From an uncultured Litoreibacter sp. (lineage in GTDB: Bacteria; Pseudomonadota; Alphaproteobacteria; Rhodobacterales; Rhodobacteraceae): a DNA stretch of 64,000 nucleotides. Positions 19,955 to 29,275 of this stretch are shown piece after piece (the first letter of the stretch is position 1; each line of letters begins with the position of its first letter). The position numbers were made by a program, and so were the translations under genes. The notes beneath the pieces are model-generated. The model made no database searches. It was given only the letters and a program-made list of their open reading frames with translations, and had not been told where the DNA came from. Where the stretch lies: NCBI GenBank assembly GCA_947494435.1, contig CANLUY010000001.1:124001-188000 (forward strand), in the 5' to 3' direction.

Positions 19955-22138
19955 CTAAAAAAAGCTCTGCGGATCAATGTCGACCGAGAGCCGCAAATCG
20001 CCCTTCAGCTTCACGGGCCTGACCCAATCGGCCAAGGCCCTCTGCAGCGCCACGCCCTTCGGGGCCTTGACCAGCAACCGCACCCGATGCCGTCCACGAA
20101 TGCGTGCAATTGGTGCGGGCGCAGGTCCATAGACAACCGCACCAACGCGCTTCAACGCAGCGTCGTTGCGCGCCAGATGATTGCCCAAGTCAAATACCGG
20201 TCCGACCTCCGGCCCAGACAACACAATGCCTGCCATGCGCCCATAGGGTGGTACACCCGCCTGTTCGCGCTCAGCAGCCTCAGCCTTCCAAAACCCTTCC
20301 TCATCGCCAGACAAGATCGCACGGATCACTGGGTGTTCAGGCTGAAAGGACTGCAGCAAAGCCAGCCCTTCCTTCTCAGCCCGCCCCGCACGGCCGGCCA
20401 CTTGGCGCATCAATTGAAATGTCCGCTCCGCCGCGCGAAGGTCCGAGCCTTGCAAGCCAAGGTCTGCATCGATCACGCCAACCAAGGTAAGCAGCGGAAA
20501 ATTATGCCCCTTCGCGACCAACTGCGTGCCGATAATGATATCCGCCTCACCCGCCGCGATACTTTCGATATGGGCCTTCAATTGTCGCGCGGTGCCATAG
20601 TGGTCAGATGACAAAACCTGAACCCGTGCATCGGGGAACAGCGCAGTGACCTCTTCCCCCATCCGTTCCACACCGGGGCCGATTGGCGAAAGGCGATCCT
20701 CTGCCTCGCAATGCGGACACACGGTCGGCATCGGTTTCGTCTCGCCGCATTGATGGCACATCAAACGCTTCAGAAAGCGGTGTTCCACCATCCGTGCGTC
20801 ACAATCGTCACAACCGATCTGATGCCCGCAGGCGCGGCACAAAGTCACCGGCGCATAGCCACGGCGGTTGAGGAAAATCAGCGACTGCTCGCCACGATCC
20901 ACCCGCGCCTGTATCTCTTTTTGCAAAGTGGGGGAAACCCATTTTCCGCCCGGCAAATCCTCCACCCGCATATCAATCGCGCGCATCTGCGGCATCACCG
21001 ACGCCCCGAAGCGAGAGGTCAGGACAGCGCGGCGATACTTGCCCGCCTCCGCATTGGCCCAGCTCTCAAGCGACGGCGTCGCCGACGCCAGCACCACTTT
21101 CGCCCCGCACATCGACGCTCGCAGCACGGCCATGTCACGCGCGTTATACAGCACGCCGTCTTCCTGTTTGTAGGAGGTGTCATGCTCTTCATCGACCACG
21201 ATCAAACCCAGATCGCGATAGGGTAGGAACAGCGCGGAACGTGCACCCACGACCAGCTCCGCCCCGCCCTCGCCCACCATTTTCCAGACGCGGCGCCGTT
21301 CGGTCATAGTCACGCCGGAGTGCCATTCCGCCGGTTTCGCACCGAACCGCACCTTGACACGGGTCAGAAATTCCGAGGTCAACGCGATTTCCGGCAGTAG
21401 CACAAGCGCCTGCCGCCCCGCACGTAAACAGGCGGCAACCGCTTCCAGATAAACTTCGGTTTTGCCCGATCCCGTCACACCCTTCAGAAGCGTCGTCGAA
21501 TAGCCATCCCCTTCGTTCAAAATAGAAACAGCCGCTGCCTGATCCTCGGTCAATTCTTTTGCAGGCAGTGAAGGGTCTAGCCTCGCAAAGGGCAAATCGC
21601 GCGGTGATTCCTCCTCAAAGACAGCGCCCTGCGCGACCATGCCTTTGACAACGGATGTCCCAACACCGGCCATCTCGGCCAGTTCTTTCAAAGTGAAGGA
21701 CAGCCCTCCAAACTCCTCCAGCACCGCCAAGACCTTCATCCGCGCGGGCGTCTCGCGGTCGACCTCTCCTGTCCCGAGCCGGTAAATCTTGCGCATTGAC
21801 GGCGGATCACCCAGCCCCGGTGAACGGGTCGCCAAACGCAGCATCGCGGACATTGGCGTCAGCGTGTATGCACCGGCTTTCTCAAGAAACGAGACCATTT
21901 CTTCCCGCATCGGCGGCACGTCCAGCACACGGATAACGGAGCGGGTCTTGGCATAATCCCAATCGCCCTTCCCTGCCCCCCAGACAACGCCCAGCACTTT
22001 GCGCGGGCCTAAAGGCACTTCAACAAACGCGCCGAGATGGCAGCCACCTTCAGGCGCTTTGTAGTCCAAAATACGATCAAGCGGTTGCGTCGTCAAAACG
22101 CCGACCAGATCGCCCTCATGGAAGAACCCAGCGCTCAT
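19955..22138 (-). CDS. priA: primosomal replication protein N' (helicase PriA)
   Basis: This 727-residue superfamily 2 DNA helicase restarts stalled replication forks. The N-terminal DNA-binding domain runs over about 1-110. The helicase core has Walker A GVTGSGKTE and the DEEH box (IVVDEEHDTSYK). The two zinc sites are visible as the cysteine set CRACGHQIGCDDCD and CHQCGE...CPHC. RQVAGRAGRAEKEG is motif VI. Length and domain order are standard. Confidence 0.97.
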   Translation of the reverse strand: MSAGFFHEGDLVGVLTTQPLDRILDYKAPEGGCHLGAFVEVPLGPRKVLGVVWGAGKGDWDYAKTRSVIRVLDVPPMREEMVSFLEKAGAYTLTPMSAMLRLATRSPGLGDPPSMRKIYRLGTGEVDRETPARMKVLAVLEEFGGLSFTLKELAEMAGVGTSVVKGMVAQGAVFEEESPRDLPFARLDPSLPAKELTEDQAAAVSILNEGDGYSTTLLKGVTGSGKTEVYLEAVAACLRAGRQALVLLPEIALTSEFLTRVKVRFGAKPAEWHSGVTMTERRRVWKMVGEGGAELVVGARSALFLPYRDLGLIVVDEEHDTSYKQEDGVLYNARDMAVLRASMCGAKVVLASATPSLESWANAEAGKYRRAVLTSRFGASVMPQMRAIDMRVEDLPGGKWVSPTLQKEIQARVDRGEQSLIFLNRRGYAPVTLCRACGHQIGCDDCDARMVEHRFLKRLMCHQCGETKPMPTVCPHCEAEDRLSPIGPGVERMGEEVTALFPDARVQVLSSDHYGTARQLKAHIESIAAGEADIIIGTQLVAKGHNFPLLTLVGVIDADLGLQGSDLRAAERTFQLMRQVAGRAGRAEKEGLALLQSFQPEHPVIRAILSGDEEGFWKAEAAEREQAGVPPYGRMAGIVLSGPEVGPVFDLGNHLARNDAALKRVGAVVYGPAPAPIARIRGRHRVRLLVKAPKGVALQRALADWVRPVKLKGDLRLSVDIDPQSFF

Positions 22139-22142
22139 CAGA

Positions 22143-22772
22143 TCAGGCGGACCGACGCACCGCTGCAGTCACAATCCCCATCGCCACTAACGCTGCACCA
22201 CCCGCACGGGTAAGGTTTTGGATCACCACAGGGCGCACAATCCGCGCACGCAGTTTGTCGGCCAACAGCGCATAGGCCAACGCGTTCAGACCAGCGAGGG
22301 TCACAAAGGTACCGATCAGGATAGCGAATTGAGGCATCAAAGCTGCTTCAACCACGATGAATTGTGGCACGAAGGCGATGAAGAGAACGACGGATTTGGG
22401 GTTCAAAGCTGTCACAGCCGCGGCATGCCCAAACACACGCGAGGCTGAGGCCTCTGTCATCTGCTGCGTCGCGCCAAGTGAGGCTGCGCCCGCGCTGCGG
22501 AACAGCTTGATGCCGAGATAAACCAGATAAACAGCACCGACCCATTTCAAAACTGTGAACAAGGTCGCTGATGCTAAAACCAACGCACCAAGGCCCGCCA
22601 AAGACGCGCTCATCGCGATCAGGTTGCCAAACGCAACCCCTGCAGCGGTTGCCACAGCGATGCGTTTGCCCTGGCTCAACGCATAGCTCAGCACCAGCAA
22701 AACCGTCGGACCCGGAATGAACAAAAGCGCCAAGGAGGCCGCAACAAATGTTAGCCAAAGATCGAATGCCAT
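22143..22772 (-). CDS. LysE family amino-acid/metabolite exporter
   Basis: This 209-residue inner-membrane protein has about six membrane segments. The N-terminal signature LLFIPGPTVLLVLSYALSQG is that of LysE/RhtB exporters, and the second conserved motif is LNPKSVVLFIAFVPQF. I chose the ATG at 22772, with GAGGG 5-9 bases upstream; the longer frame begins in non-coding sequence. The exported substrate is unknown, with amino acids or homoserine lactones typical of the family. It ends 4 bases before priA starts. Confidence 0.9.
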   Translation of the reverse strand: MAFDLWLTFVAASLALLFIPGPTVLLVLSYALSQGKRIAVATAAGVAFGNLIAMSASLAGLGALVLASATLFTVLKWVGAVYLVYLGIKLFRSAGAASLGATQQMTEASASRVFGHAAAVTALNPKSVVLFIAFVPQFIVVEAALMPQFAILIGTFVTLAGLNALAYALLADKLRARIVRPVVIQNLTRAGGAALVAMGIVTAAVRRSA

Positions 22773-22888
22773 CAGACCCTCATTGATGAAAGGCGCGCTT
22801 AAATTGGGTTTCGCTTTGCCCACGCTGCCGGTTTTCGGTAAAGCCAGAGTTAATCAGACCTGAACCGCCACCGAAAGGGCCAAGAGAG

Positions 22889-23542
22889 ATGAAATTCTTC
22901 GTAGACACTGCCGAGATTGACGACATCAAAGAACTGAATGCGTTGGGCATCGTTGACGGGGTTACGACCAACCCGTCCCTGATCGCAAAATCGGGCCGTG
23001 ACATCATCGAAGTGACAAAAGAAATCTGCTCGATTGTGGATGGTCCGGTTTCCGCTGAAGTTGTCGCGACCGAAGCTGATGCAATGATCGCCGAAGGGCG
23101 CGAACTGGCCAAAATCGCAGACAACATCGCCGTCAAAGTCCCGCTGACATGGGACGGGTTGAAAGCCTGTAACGTGCTGACAAACGAAGGCAACATGGTC
23201 AATGTCACGCTTTGCTTCACTGCGAACCAAGCCTTGCTGGCCGCGAAAGTTGGCGCAACATTCATCTCACCTTTTATTGGTCGCCTCGACGATCTGAACC
23301 TCGACGGGATGGAGCTGATCGCCGATATCCGCGACATCTACGACAATTACGGCTACGAGACGCAAATCCTCGCAGCCTCCATCCGGTCGGCGAACCATAT
23401 GTCCGATTGCGCCAAAATCGGCGCGGATGTGGCCACAGCCCCTCCCGGCGTCATCAAGAAAATGGCCGATCACGTGCTGACGGATAAAGGCCTTGAGGCC
23501 TTCCTGAAGGACGCGGCCAAGGCGAATATCAAGATCGTCTAG
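22889..23542 (+). CDS. tal: transaldolase / fructose-6-phosphate aldolase family
   Basis: This 217-residue protein of the small TalC/FSA class moves a dihydroxyacetone unit between sugar phosphates in the pentose phosphate pathway. The Schiff-base lysine is K83 in [12 protein letters not shown], and D6 in [11 protein letters not shown] is the other conserved catalytic residue. Family segments [12 protein letters not shown] and [10 protein letters not shown] are intact. Whether it is a transaldolase or a fructose-6-phosphate aldolase cannot be settled from sequence alone. A strong terminator follows. Confidence 0.93.
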   Translation: MKFFVDTAEIDDIKELNALGIVDGVTTNPSLIAKSGRDIIEVTKEICSIVDGPVSAEVVATEADAMIAEGRELAKIADNIAVKVPLTWDGLKACNVLTNEGNMVNVTLCFTANQALLAAKVGATFISPFIGRLDDLNLDGMELIADIRDIYDNYGYETQILAASIRSANHMSDCAKIGADVATAPPGVIKKMADHVLTDKGLEAFLKDAAKANIKIV

Positions 23543-23564
23543 TCCAGACAGTATAACGCATTCG

Positions 23565-23608
23565 TGACCGCAGGCGGGGCAGTTTCCCGTCTGCGGTCAT
23601 TTTGTTTT
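23565..23608 (+). terminator. rho-independent terminator after tal
   Basis: A 14-bp stem with one G-T wobble (23565-23578 with 23586-23599, loop of 7) is followed by TTTTGTTTT. It is 22 bases past the tal stop on the plus strand. Confidence 0.93.
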
Positions 23609-23643
23609 CGACTACGCTTTCCCTGAATTGAGGGAGAGACGAC

Positions 23644-24135
23644 ATGGCCAAGAAGAACCGCAAAGCCAAACGCACCAAATCCGCACAGCCGCAGCAGTCT
23701 AAGGCCGCAAAAGCCAATTCGCGCCGCGCGTTCTTGCAATATGGCATCGCGGGCGGGGCTGTTGCCGTGGTCGGCGGCTATTTTGGCGTCACCTCCCTGC
23801 AGGCCTCTATCTGCGAGGCTGACCTGACCAAGCTGGGAAAAGGCACGCCTACCATCGTGCAAATCCACGACCCGCAATGTCCAGTGTGCAACCGTCTGCA
23901 ACGCGAGGCGCGCAAGGCGATCAAAGCCATGGATGGCGATCAGCCCGATTTCCTTGTCGCTAATATCAAAACGCTCGAAGGCTCGACTTTCGCTGCCGAT
24001 CACGGTGTGCCACATATCACGCTGCTTTTGTTCGATGGAAAAGGCGAGATGAAGCAAGTCATCCAAGGCCCGCATAGCCGCGATCAGTTGCAACCGATCT
24101 TCGAAGCTCACATGGCGCGCTATAATCGCAGCTGA
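23644..24135 (+). CDS. Tat-signal thioredoxin-like protein
   Basis: The product is 163 residues. A basic N-terminus leads to a twin-arginine motif SRRAFL (R27, R28) and a hydrophobic stretch (about 33-52), which fits a Tat signal or anchor to the periplasm. The thioredoxin-fold active site is CPVC at 79-82 in HDPQCPVCNRLQ. The VPHITLLLF segment includes the cis-proline. It probably reduces or oxidises disulfides outside the cytoplasm. It lies between the tal terminator and the DUF808 gene, with good ribosome-site sequence GAGGGAG upstream. Confidence 0.85.
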   Translation: MAKKNRKAKRTKSAQPQQSKAAKANSRRAFLQYGIAGGAVAVVGGYFGVTSLQASICEADLTKLGKGTPTIVQIHDPQCPVCNRLQREARKAIKAMDGDQPDFLVANIKTLEGSTFAADHGVPHITLLLFDGKGEMKQVIQGPHSRDQLQPIFEAHMARYNRS

Positions 24136-24198
24136 CAGATGGATTGTTTTCTGACGAAGTTAGGCTAACCTTCTGTTACCAAACACAAGGACAGCCCA

Positions 24199-25155
24199 AT
24201 GAGCGGACTTCTTGCCCTTCTTGATGACGTCGCAGGCATTGCCAAAGTGGCTGCAGCCTCCGTCGATGATGTGATCAGTCAGGCCGCCAAGGCCGGTGCG
24301 AAAGCCGCAGGCGCCGTGATCGATGACGCCGCCGTAACGCCGAAATATGTGCAAGGCTTTCAGCCCGCCCGCGAATTGCCAATCGTCTGGCGGATCGCCC
24401 GTGGCTCTATCAAGAACAAGCTGATCTTTCTGCTGCCCGTCGGCCTACTTCTGGCCAATTTTGCACCGTGGATTATCACCCCGCTTCTGATGCTCGGTGG
24501 CGCATATCTGTGTTTTGAAGGGGCTGAGAAGGTCTACCACCTTTTCGTGCCGCATCATCACGACGCGGACGAGCCGGAAGGGCTGACCAAAGACCCCGCG
24601 CATCTGGAAGAAGAAAAGGTGCAAGGCGCGATCAAGACCGATTTCATCTTGTCGGCTGAGATCATGACCATCGCACTGGCCGAGATCCCCGAAAGTAACA
24701 TTTATATGGAGGCCGCCACTCTGGCCGCCGTCGCCATCGGCATTACCGTTGCGGTCTACGGATCGGTCGCCCTGATCGTCAAAGCCGATGATTTCGGCCT
24801 GCTGCTGTCAAGCAAGGGCCGCCTCGGGGCCACTCGTGCGTTTGGGCGCGGCATTGTCAAAGCCATGCCCGGCTTCTTGAAGGCGCTGATGATCGTTGGC
24901 ACCGCTGCGATGCTTTGGGTGGGCGGGTCTATCGTGATCCACGGTCTTGATGTGCTGGGGGCCTCTTGGCTCTACGACACAATTCACCACATCGCAGAGG
25001 ATTTGGCCCACGGCATTGCCCAAGCCGAAGGCTTTGTAAAATGGGCCGTCACAGCGGCCTTCGACGGCGTGTTCGGTCTGGCCCTAGGGCTCGCGCTGAT
25101 CCCCGTTGTCAGCAAGGGAATCGTACCTGTTTGGAAAAAACTGCGGCGGCCTTGA
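24199..25155 (+). CDS. DUF808 (YedI-type) inner-membrane protein
   Basis: This 318-residue protein matches the DUF808/YedI family from end to end: a start MSGLLALLDDVAGIAK, several membrane segments, and the soluble loop containing KTDFILSAEIMTIAL. AAGGA lies 7 bases before the ATG. The family is widespread in proteobacteria and its function is not established. No operon partner is clear. Confidence 0.9.
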   Translation: MSGLLALLDDVAGIAKVAAASVDDVISQAAKAGAKAAGAVIDDAAVTPKYVQGFQPARELPIVWRIARGSIKNKLIFLLPVGLLLANFAPWIITPLLMLGGAYLCFEGAEKVYHLFVPHHHDADEPEGLTKDPAHLEEEKVQGAIKTDFILSAEIMTIALAEIPESNIYMEAATLAAVAIGITVAVYGSVALIVKADDFGLLLSSKGRLGATRAFGRGIVKAMPGFLKALMIVGTAAMLWVGGSIVIHGLDVLGASWLYDTIHHIAEDLAHGIAQAEGFVKWAVTAAFDGVFGLALGLALIPVVSKGIVPVWKKLRRP

Positions 25156-25195
25156 AGCCAAGTAGGCCGCACCTTCACGGCATCACAAACAAAGG

Positions 25196-25603
25196 TCAGT
25201 GCTGACCGGTAAAGGCGTCTTCAATCGTATAGAGGTCGAAGTTCTTGCCGCTGTCATCGCTGTAGACGACTTTCTTGCGGAACAGATCCAATTGGATGTT
25301 CACGCCACGACTATTGTCGCGAAGGTAGACGGACCATTCATCCCGCCCCCGTTCAACAAAGCTAAACCGCCGTGCCCCGTTCTGGGCAAGCTCGCTCCAT
25401 CTGTTGTTACCCTCTTGCACGAAGCTGCCACCGTTAAAGAAAACCTCATTTACATTGGGGCCCTTGACGTCTTGGCTGCTTGCCAAATGAATAGCACCTT
25501 CCGTGACCAGACGCACATCAACGCTTGGCGTCGCATGGGCGGCGAGCGTCCCGATGACGCATACAGTCAGGCTCTTGGCCGCAAGTATAAGTGAATGTTT
25601 CAT
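25196..25603 (-). CDS. secreted protein of unknown function
   Basis: The product is about 135 residues from the ATG at 25603, which has GGGGGA upstream. It starts with a signal peptide (LILAAKSLTVCVIGTLAAHA). The mature part looks like a compact beta-rich domain, with recurring aromatic and acidic strands such as RWSELAQNGARRFSFVERGRDEWSVYLRD and VNIQLDLFRKKVVYSD. I recognise a vague likeness to small carbohydrate-associated beta domains but cannot name a family. It is a single gene, convergent with DUF808. Confidence 0.65.
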   Translation of the reverse strand: MKHSLILAAKSLTVCVIGTLAAHATPSVDVRLVTEGAIHLASSQDVKGPNVNEVFFNGGSFVQEGNNRWSELAQNGARRFSFVERGRDEWSVYLRDNSRGVNIQLDLFRKKVVYSDDSGKNFDLYTIEDAFTGQH

Positions 25604-25864
25604 ATTCGTCCCCCGCAATGAATTTCGTGGCGAGGGTGGCAGGTTTTTCCACAAAATCAATGCAAACTATTTTGGTGCCATCGCGCGGACCGGCGCGCCC
25701 AAGCGGGTTCCCAAAGCGAAACCAAATGGGACGCGGGGAAAAGATGATAGCACGTATGTCACACAGCCGGGCACCACGTTTCACCAACCCGCATTTCCTT
25801 CGTGATCTCGGGACACTTACACGCTATAGTTCGACGAAATGCCCCGACTTAACGAGGACAGAAC

Positions 25865-26566
25865 ATGAGCGAGCAGGCTGCGGTGCTGGATGCACTTCGT
25901 CAAAAGATCTTGGATGAACCTGAGGTTATCCTTGAAGATCAAAGCCTTATGAAAGCACTGATTGATGCCAACGAGCGTACGCTTGGCGGCAATATCGTCG
26001 ATCTGCGCGGTATCGCGATGGAGCGGCTGGAAAGCCGTCTGGACCGGTTGGAAGACACGCACCGCTCCGTCATTGCGGCAGCTTATGAAAATCTTGCCGG
26101 TACGAACCTCATTCACAACGCCATTCTGAAGACGCTGGAGCCCACGGATTTTCCATCTTTCCTGAAATCTCTCTCCGGCGAAATGGTTGAGGCTTTGCGC
26201 GTGTCGCGCCTGCGTCTTATCTTGGAAAGCCGGGAGGCCGACAGCCCCTCCATCGGGTTTGAGGACGTCTTGTCCATCGTCGAGCCAAGCGTTGTTGATT
26301 ACTACATCACCGGCGGCCGCAACATGACCGTGCGCCCTGTTACTCTGCGACAGGTCTCGCCCGCGTCAACGGATGTCTACGGTGACAACGCGGCCTATAT
26401 CAAATCGGAGGCACTTCTGAAGCTGGACCTCGGACGGGGCCGTTTGCCGGGCTTGCTGATCATGGGATCGGAAGACCCCCACCAGTTCCGCCCGAACCAA
26501 GCCACGGACCTTCTGATCTTCTTCGGCGGCGTGTTTGAACGCGCCCTGCGCCGATGGTTGGGCTGA
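25865..26566 (+). CDS. DUF484 family protein
   Basis: This 233-residue protein has a helical N-terminus (ILDEPEVILEDQSLMKALI and a coiled segment LESRLDRLEDTHR) followed by a GAF-like domain ending in GLLIMGSEDPHQFRPNQATDLLIFFGGVFERALRRWL. This is the DUF484 family, whose genes are regularly placed just before xerC. Its molecular role is unknown. The end overlaps the xerC start by 13 bases, which indicates coupled translation. Confidence 0.92.
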   Translation: MSEQAAVLDALRQKILDEPEVILEDQSLMKALIDANERTLGGNIVDLRGIAMERLESRLDRLEDTHRSVIAAAYENLAGTNLIHNAILKTLEPTDFPSFLKSLSGEMVEALRVSRLRLILESREADSPSIGFEDVLSIVEPSVVDYYITGGRNMTVRPVTLRQVSPASTDVYGDNAAYIKSEALLKLDLGRGRLPGLLIMGSEDPHQFRPNQATDLLIFFGGVFERALRRWLG

Positions 26567-27483
26567 TCTCCCCAGCTGCCCGGGACCTCACAGAACATTG
26601 GTTAAAACATCTCTCCGCTCTGGGCGGGATGGCTGAGAACACGATCGAAGCCTATCGCCACGATGTGTTCAGCTTCATCGCCTTTATGACAAACCATTTT
26701 GGCGAGGCAACCGGGCTTGCCCCACTGAAACGCCTGAAACCTACCGACATGCGCGCTTGGATGGCGCATGAGCGCGCGCGAAAAGTGTCCGCCCGCTCAT
26801 TGGCCCGCGAACTATCAGCGGTGAAATCCTTCTTCCGCTGGTTTGCCGAGCGTGACGGGTTTGACCCGACTGCAGTGCTTGCCACCCGATCCCCTAAATT
26901 CCAGAAGAAACTGCCCCGCCCGCTGGCCAAAGATGCCGCCATCGCGATGATCGATACAGTGGAGCTACAATCCCAAAAGGACTGGATCTCAGCCCGGGAT
27001 GTTGCAGTCGTGACATTGCTATACGGCTGCGGCTTGCGCATCTCGGAGGCACTGAGCCTCAAGGCCAGCGACGCCCCCCTACCCGATGTGCTTAGGATCA
27101 CCGGCAAAGGCGGCAAGGAACGGATCGTCCCTGTCTTAGATGCCGCCAAACGCGCCGTCGCGCGCTACACCCGCGCCATGCCGTTTGAACTGGACCCTGA
27201 TGACCTGCTGTTTCGTGGCGCGCGGGGCGGTCCGTTGAGCAGCCGCATGATCGCCAAGGCCATGGAAAACGCGCGTCATCAACTGGGCCTGCCCGCCACC
27301 GCCACGCCACATGCCATGCGCCATTCCTTCGCGACGCATTTGCTAGAGGCTGGGGGTGATCTGAGGGCTATTCAGGAACTATTGGGCCACGCATCACTTA
27401 GCACCACGCAAGCATATACAGCCGTCGATACGGCTCGACTGATGGAAGTCTACGCAAAGGCACACCCTCGCGGACGGGGGTGA
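26554..27483 (+). CDS. xerC: tyrosine recombinase XerC
   Basis: This 309-residue tyrosine recombinase resolves chromosome dimers at dif together with XerD. The N-terminal SAM-like domain covers about 10-100. All catalytic residues are in place: R162 in GCGLRISEALSL, K185 in GKGGKER, H253 and R256 in PHAMRHSFATH, H279 in LLGHAS, and the nucleophile Y288. The DUF484 neighbour supports XerC rather than a phage integrase. I found no dif-like site nearby. Confidence 0.95.
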   Translation: MVGLISPAARDLTEHWLKHLSALGGMAENTIEAYRHDVFSFIAFMTNHFGEATGLAPLKRLKPTDMRAWMAHERARKVSARSLARELSAVKSFFRWFAERDGFDPTAVLATRSPKFQKKLPRPLAKDAAIAMIDTVELQSQKDWISARDVAVVTLLYGCGLRISEALSLKASDAPLPDVLRITGKGGKERIVPVLDAAKRAVARYTRAMPFELDPDDLLFRGARGGPLSSRMIAKAMENARHQLGLPATATPHAMRHSFATHLLEAGGDLRAIQELLGHASLSTTQAYTAVDTARLMEVYAKAHPRGRG

Positions 27484-27605
27484 TATTTGTGGATTACCGA
27501 CACAATTTTCACGGCTTTGTGTGCATTTAGTGAAGTCAGTTTGATAGATTTCTAAACGTGAACCTGCGACAGAATGGCTCAGCCACACCACTTGGAGCCG
27601 ACTGA

Positions 27606-28190
27606 ATGACACTTTCCCGACTAATCGCCGCCGCTGTAACGGGCCTTGCCCTGACATCTGGCGCCTATGCTGCTGATTGCAAAACGAATGTCGAAGACGC
27701 GTTTGATCTTGAAGCCGCGGATATCAACGAAATCTACACCTGTATCTCCGCCAAAATGCTGGAAGGATACACAAAAGGCGACAACGAGGTGGCCGCCGTA
27801 TACCGCGACTGGGCACCCACCGCGACACGGCCCGCAGTTGCTGGCCCGCATGGCAACCGACTGCTCAACACATTCGCCAATGACATCGCGGCAGAGCAGT
27901 ATCTGAAGTTCGAAGAAGACGGCGTCGTGATGCCAGCCGGATCTGTGCTGGCTAAAGAAAGCATCAAGATCAACGTCAAGAAAGGCAAAGCCGTTGTCGG
28001 TCCGTTGTTCATCATGACAAAAGGTGAGGCCGGTGCCGCCCCTGACGCAGGCGACTGGATTTATTCTGCGGTCCAGCCAAACGGCAAGCCAATGAAGATC
28101 AAGCAAAGCTTCTGCCACAACTGCCATGAAGCCTTTGAAGGGCAAGACGCGCTGGGCTATCCGCTGGAAGAAGTGCGCGTCAGCAACTGA
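27606..28190 (+). CDS. cytochrome P460-like c-type cytochrome
   Basis: The product is 194 residues with a signal peptide cleaved near residue 22 (SGAYA-AD). One heme c site, CHNCH at 170-174, lies near the C-terminus. That arrangement is typical of the cytochrome P460 / cytochrome c'-beta fold. The upstream beta strands KINVKKGKAVVGPLFIMTKG would carry the lysine that crosslinks heme in true P460 enzymes, which oxidise hydroxylamine or bind NO. Which lysine aligns cannot be decided here. GGAG precedes the ATG. It is a single gene with its own terminator. Confidence 0.82.
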   Translation: MTLSRLIAAAVTGLALTSGAYAADCKTNVEDAFDLEAADINEIYTCISAKMLEGYTKGDNEVAAVYRDWAPTATRPAVAGPHGNRLLNTFANDIAAEQYLKFEEDGVVMPAGSVLAKESIKINVKKGKAVVGPLFIMTKGEAGAAPDAGDWIYSAVQPNGKPMKIKQSFCHNCHEAFEGQDALGYPLEEVRVSN

Positions 28191-28210
28191 TCGCGCAGCA
28201 CTATGAATTG

Positions 28211-28244
28211 AAAGCCCTCGAAGCACTCCGCCTCGAGGGCTTTT
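28211..28244 (+). terminator. terminator after the P460-like gene
   Basis: An 11-bp stem (28211-28221 with 28233-28243, loop of 11) ends in TTTT. It sits 20 bases past the stop. The T tract is short but the stem is strong. Confidence 0.7.
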
Positions 28245-28576
28245 GCGTCTCTGGCGAAACCATCGCGCGGTGCCTTAACCGCACTACAAGAAAGCCAAGC
28301 TAAAACCCGCCCTGTTCGAACCTTCGGGGACACCTCGTCGTAAATACGTGACGTCTTGGGACGGTGCAGCCATGGGAAACATGTCTCGCGCACCGGTCTC
28401 GCGATCTCACCGGTGAAATTGGATGCGGAGGGGGTAACCCCGCCGTAAAAGGCTATGTCACATCATTGACGGCGCCGTCTTCCTTCTTCTCCCATTCACG
28501 AGCCGCCGCCCCTCTGCCAGCCCTGCTGAGCAGCCTTTTCGTTGCATCACCTTTCATATTGCGCCATGACACTGTG
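28245..28576 (+). other. 332-base leader region ahead of pcs with possible RNA structure
   Basis: No convincing gene lies here; the pcs frame stays open upstream but the encoded residues look non-coding. Three inverted repeats cluster at 28363-28445. GGTGC/GCACC (28363-28367 / 28390-28394) competes with CACCGGT/ACCGGTG (28391-28397 / 28409-28415), because both use 28391-28394. A third hairpin with GGGG-TAA-CCCC is centred on 28436. This could be a structured 5' leader of pcs. It matches no riboswitch I know. Confidence 0.3.
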
Positions 28577-29275
28577 ATGAACGCACAGATCAAAGCCCTC
28601 TCCGTCCACCTGCTGACCGCAACCGGTGCCGTTTTCGCGATGCTCGCCATGTTGGCCGCAGTGGATGAGAAATGGGCGTTGATGTTTGTCTGGCTGGTTG
28701 TGGCCTTCGGCGTTGATGGCATCGACGGGCCGCTCGCGCGCAAATACAATGTCAAAGATCACGCGCCACAGTTTGACGGGGTTTTGTTGGATCTCATCAT
28801 TGACTACCTGACCTACGTTTTCATTCCGGCCTTTGCGCTTTTCAAATCCGGTCTTTTCGAAGGCTGGACAGGTTGGTTTGTGATCATCGTCATCACCTTC
28901 GCCTCTGCCATGTATTTCTGCGACACACGCATGAAAACAAAGGATAACTCCTTCTCCGGATTTCCCGGATGCTGGAATATGGTGGCCGTCGTGGTCTTCG
29001 CGCTGGAGCCGAATTTCTGGATCATTCTGGTTCTTGTCACCATATTGGCAATCGCGATGTTCTTACCGCTGAAATTCGTCCACCCCGTTCGGACAGAGCG
29101 CTGGCGCATGGTGACACTGCCAATGGCGCTCGCCTGGACCTTCTTCGCAGGCTGGGCCGCATGGGTCGATTTCCACCCGCAAAGCTGGGCGCATTGGGGG
29201 CTCGTGATCAGCTCAATCTACTTACTCTTTGCCGGTGTCGCGCAACAGGTCATCTATGAGCGCAAGGCCGTCTAA
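28577..29275 (+). CDS. pcs: phosphatidylcholine synthase
   Basis: This 232-residue inner-membrane CDP-alcohol phosphotransferase condenses CDP-diacylglycerol with choline to phosphatidylcholine in one step. The catalytic motif is visible: D50-G51-x2-A54-R55, then after 12 residues G68-x3-D72-x3-D76. The 12-residue spacing is the Pcs variant. About eight membrane segments follow. I chose the ATG at 28577, where the protein begins MNAQIKALSVH; the longer frame adds unconserved sequence. Its stop overlaps the convergent EamA stop. Confidence 0.92.
   Translation: MNAQIKALSVHLLTATGAVFAMLAMLAAVDEKWALMFVWLVVAFGVDGIDGPLARKYNVKDHAPQFDGVLLDLIIDYLTYVFIPAFALFKSGLFEGWTGWFVIIVITFASAMYFCDTRMKTKDNSFSGFPGCWNMVAVVVFALEPNFWIILVLVTILAIAMFLPLKFVHPVRTERWRMVTLPMALAWTFFAGWAAWVDFHPQSWAHWGLVISSIYLLFAGVAQQVIYERKAV

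Noticed and set aside
28363-28460. Possible cobalamin riboswitch ahead of pcs (GGTGAAAT, GCGG...CCCCGCC-GTAA resemble parts of the core)
   Set aside because: The conserved ACTG of the B12 box is missing, the spacing is wrong, and pcs is not a B12-related gene.
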